The translations under genes were made by a program, and so were the position numbers. Of a stretch of DNA of 64,000 nt, positions 62,674 to 64,000 are shown one piece after another. A model generated the notes under the pieces. The model saw nothing but the letters and a program-made list of their open reading frames with translations, was not told the origin of the DNA and searched no databases. This DNA comes from an uncultured Desulfobacter sp. Its GTDB lineage: Bacteria > Desulfobacterota > Desulfobacteria > Desulfobacterales > Desulfobacteraceae. The number at the start of each line of letters is the position of its first letter. The first letter of the stretch is position 1. The stretch covers positions 2,816,501 to 2,880,500 of the forward strand of contig NZ_OY761445.1 in the NCBI RefSeq assembly GCF_963664415.1, given 5' to 3'.

Positions 62674-64000
62674 ATGCCATTGATTAAGTTTGAGTGCGAT
62701 GCCTCAATTCCGGAAAGGGAAAAGCATTGTTATATAAAAAAGCCGGGTGAAGATACAACTCAGTATCTTCCTTTATCAAATATTGCAACGATACCGGGAT
62801 CGTTATCCGAACGGGGATGCAGTTATTGTGGCGCCAAGTTAGTAATCGGCGGCGTGGTTAAAGATGCCATACAGATGATACATGGCCCTGTTGGGTGTGC
62901 TTATGACACATGGCACACCAAGCGGTACCCAAGTGACAATGATAATTTTCAGCTCAAATATGTGTGGTCCACGGGGTTGAAAGAAAAGGACGTTATTTTT
63001 GGTGCGGAAAAGATCTTGAGAAAGAGCATCAATGAAGCATTCGATGAGATGCCGGATGTGAAACGAATGTTTCTATATACAACGTGCACCACAGCCTTGA
63101 TTGGCGATGACCCTAAAGCCGTTGCAGCGGAGGTGATGGCTGCCCGGCCTGATGTTGATATTTTTGTTGTCGAATGCCCCGGGTTTGCAGGGGTAAGCCA
63201 GTCAAAAGGCCATCATGTATTAAATATAGGCTGGATGAAAGATAAGGTCGGAACGTATGAACCCAAAATCACCAGCGAATATACGTTAAATTTTATAGGT
63301 GACTATAATATACAAAATGACACATTGCTTTTAACTGAATACCTGGAAAAAATGGGAATTCAGGTCATTGCCCATTTTACCGGCAATACCAATTATGATG
63401 ATTTATGCGGCATGCACCGCGCAAAACTCAATGTCGTAAACTGTGCGCGCTCAGCGGGCTACATCGCCAACGAACTCAAAAAGAAATACGGAATCCCGAG
63501 ACTTGACATTGACGCATGGGGGTTTGACTACACAGCTGAGGGATTAAGAAAGATCGGTGCGTTCTTCGGATTGGAAAAAGAAGCCGAAGAAATAATCGCG
63601 GAGGAATCTGCCAAGTGGCGGCCTAAGCTCGACTGGTACAAGGAAAAGTTAACCGGTAAAAAAATGTGTATCTGGACAGGGGGGCCGCGTCTGTGGCATT
63701 GGACGCGGGCAGTTGAAGATGATCTTGGTATCGAGGTGGTTGCCATGTCCAGCAAGTTCGGCCACCAGGAGGACTTTGAAAAAGTTATCGCACGCGGCAG
63801 AGTCGGGACAGTTTACATTGATGATGCCAACGAGCTGGAATTTTTTGAGGTCATCGACATGGTGAAGCCCGATATAATTTTTACAGGGCCCCGGGTTGGT
63901 GATTTAGTTAAAAAACTTCACATACCGTATATCAACGGCCATGCATATCATAACGGTCCTTATATGGGATTTGAGGGCTTTGTAAACATGGCACGGGATA
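62674..64000 (+). CDS. vnfD: vanadium nitrogenase alpha chain, 5' part
   Basis: 442 codons before the right edge (the whole protein has about 475). ATG follows AAGGAG at 62661. Cys ligands in SERGCSYCGAK and GPVGCAYDTWHTKR, TTCTTALIGDD, and the cofactor His region in GHHVLN. The loop around the cofactor is IWTGGPRLWHWT, the VnfD form with TGGPRLW that holds the carbonate-type ligand of FeV-co; MoFe proteins have IGGLRPRH and AnfD has PGGSKLW. SSKFGHQEDFEKVIARG and the NGHAYHNGPYMGFEGFVNMARD ending also match VnfD. vnfG and vnfK should follow outside the window. Confidence 0.93.
   Translation, partial: MPLIKFECDASIPEREKHCYIKKPGEDTTQYLPLSNIATIPGSLSERGCSYCGAKLVIGGVVKDAIQMIHGPVGCAYDTWHTKRYPSDNDNFQLKYVWSTGLKEKDVIFGAEKILRKSINEAFDEMPDVKRMFLYTTCTTALIGDDPKAVAAEVMAARPDVDIFVVECPGFAGVSQSKGHHVLNIGWMKDKVGTYEPKITSEYTLNFIGDYNIQNDTLLLTEYLEKMGIQVIAHFTGNTNYDDLCGMHRAKLNVVNCARSAGYIANELKKKYGIPRLDIDAWGFDYTAEGLRKIGAFFGLEKEAEEIIAEESAKWRPKLDWYKEKLTGKKMCIWTGGPRLWHWTRAVEDDLGIEVVAMSSKFGHQEDFEKVIARGRVGTVYIDDANELEFFEVIDMVKPDIIFTGPRVGDLVKKLHIPYINGHAYHNGPYMGFEGFVNMARD

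Noticed and set aside
62674..64000. AnfD (iron-only nitrogenase) or NifD
   Set aside because: The cofactor loop reads TGGPRLW and the SSKFGHQEDFEKVIARG block is VnfD-like; AnfD has PGGSKLW and NifD IGGLRPRH.
1..64000. tRNA, rRNA or prophage structural genes
   Set aside because: No cloverleaf with CCA-type end, ribosomal RNA stretch, capsid, terminase or tail gene was noticed on reading; a tRNA scan was not possible.

Overview
The window looks like a piece of a sulfate-reducer-type deltaproteobacterium (Desulfobacterota). This is an inference from gene content: an alternative nitrogenase with a sigma-54 activator, a PEP-CTERM protein, a PocR-domain sensor kinase, TonB/FecCD metal uptake, and very many insertion sequences and broken genes. 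No 16S gene or tRNA was seen, so the taxonomy is not proven.

Layout. 1-6.4 kb: a leftward operon of a TonB-dependent receptor, a metal-type binding lipoprotein and two nitrogenase component-1-like subunits. The receptor and one subunit are broken, and an IS1-type element sits in the second subunit. 7.2-12.1 kb: an AT-rich three-gene block coding for a RES-domain protein, a DUF1837 protein (HamA) and a helicase (HamB), i.e. a Hachiman antiphage system with an extra RES toxin-like gene. 12.2-27.4 kb: an accessory region with two copies of a fic gene (one frameshifted, the other split by an IS66 element and followed by a group II intron remnant), two membrane-active protein/small membrane protein pairs, a toxin-antitoxin pair, trpS behind a Trp-codon attenuator, small enzymes and IS elements. 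27.4-32.3 kb: a 4.3 kb transposon with an unusual gene set, inserted in an HD-domain gene; target duplication and ends can be read exactly. 32.5-44.4 kb: an EF-hand-like protein, MFS and AraC remnants, a PocR histidine kinase, an ihfA/HEAT-SEC-C pair, a broken GGDEF gene and a cohesin-like/dockerin-like exported pair. 45-50.8 kb: an IS1634-type element, an immunity-like protein, a hydrolase, an IS91-type transposase and a broken recombinase. 52-58 kb: a FecB/FecC-D/ATPase metal uptake operon, an exporter, and a second binding protein truncated by a short IS derivative. 58.2-64 kb: vnfA-like activator and nifV (leftward), and vnfH-vnfD (rightward, running off the edge).

How it fits together. 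The truncated alpha subunit carries the TGGPRLW motif of vanadium nitrogenase. Sigma-54 -24/-12 promoters can be read before vnfH, before nifV, before the FecCD-type uptake operon and before the TonB receptor operon. This suggests one regulon, run by the VnfA-like activator, that couples metal or metallophore import and an uncharacterised nitrogenase-like protein pair to vanadium-dependent nitrogen fixation. Much of the rest shows heavy IS traffic and gene decay.
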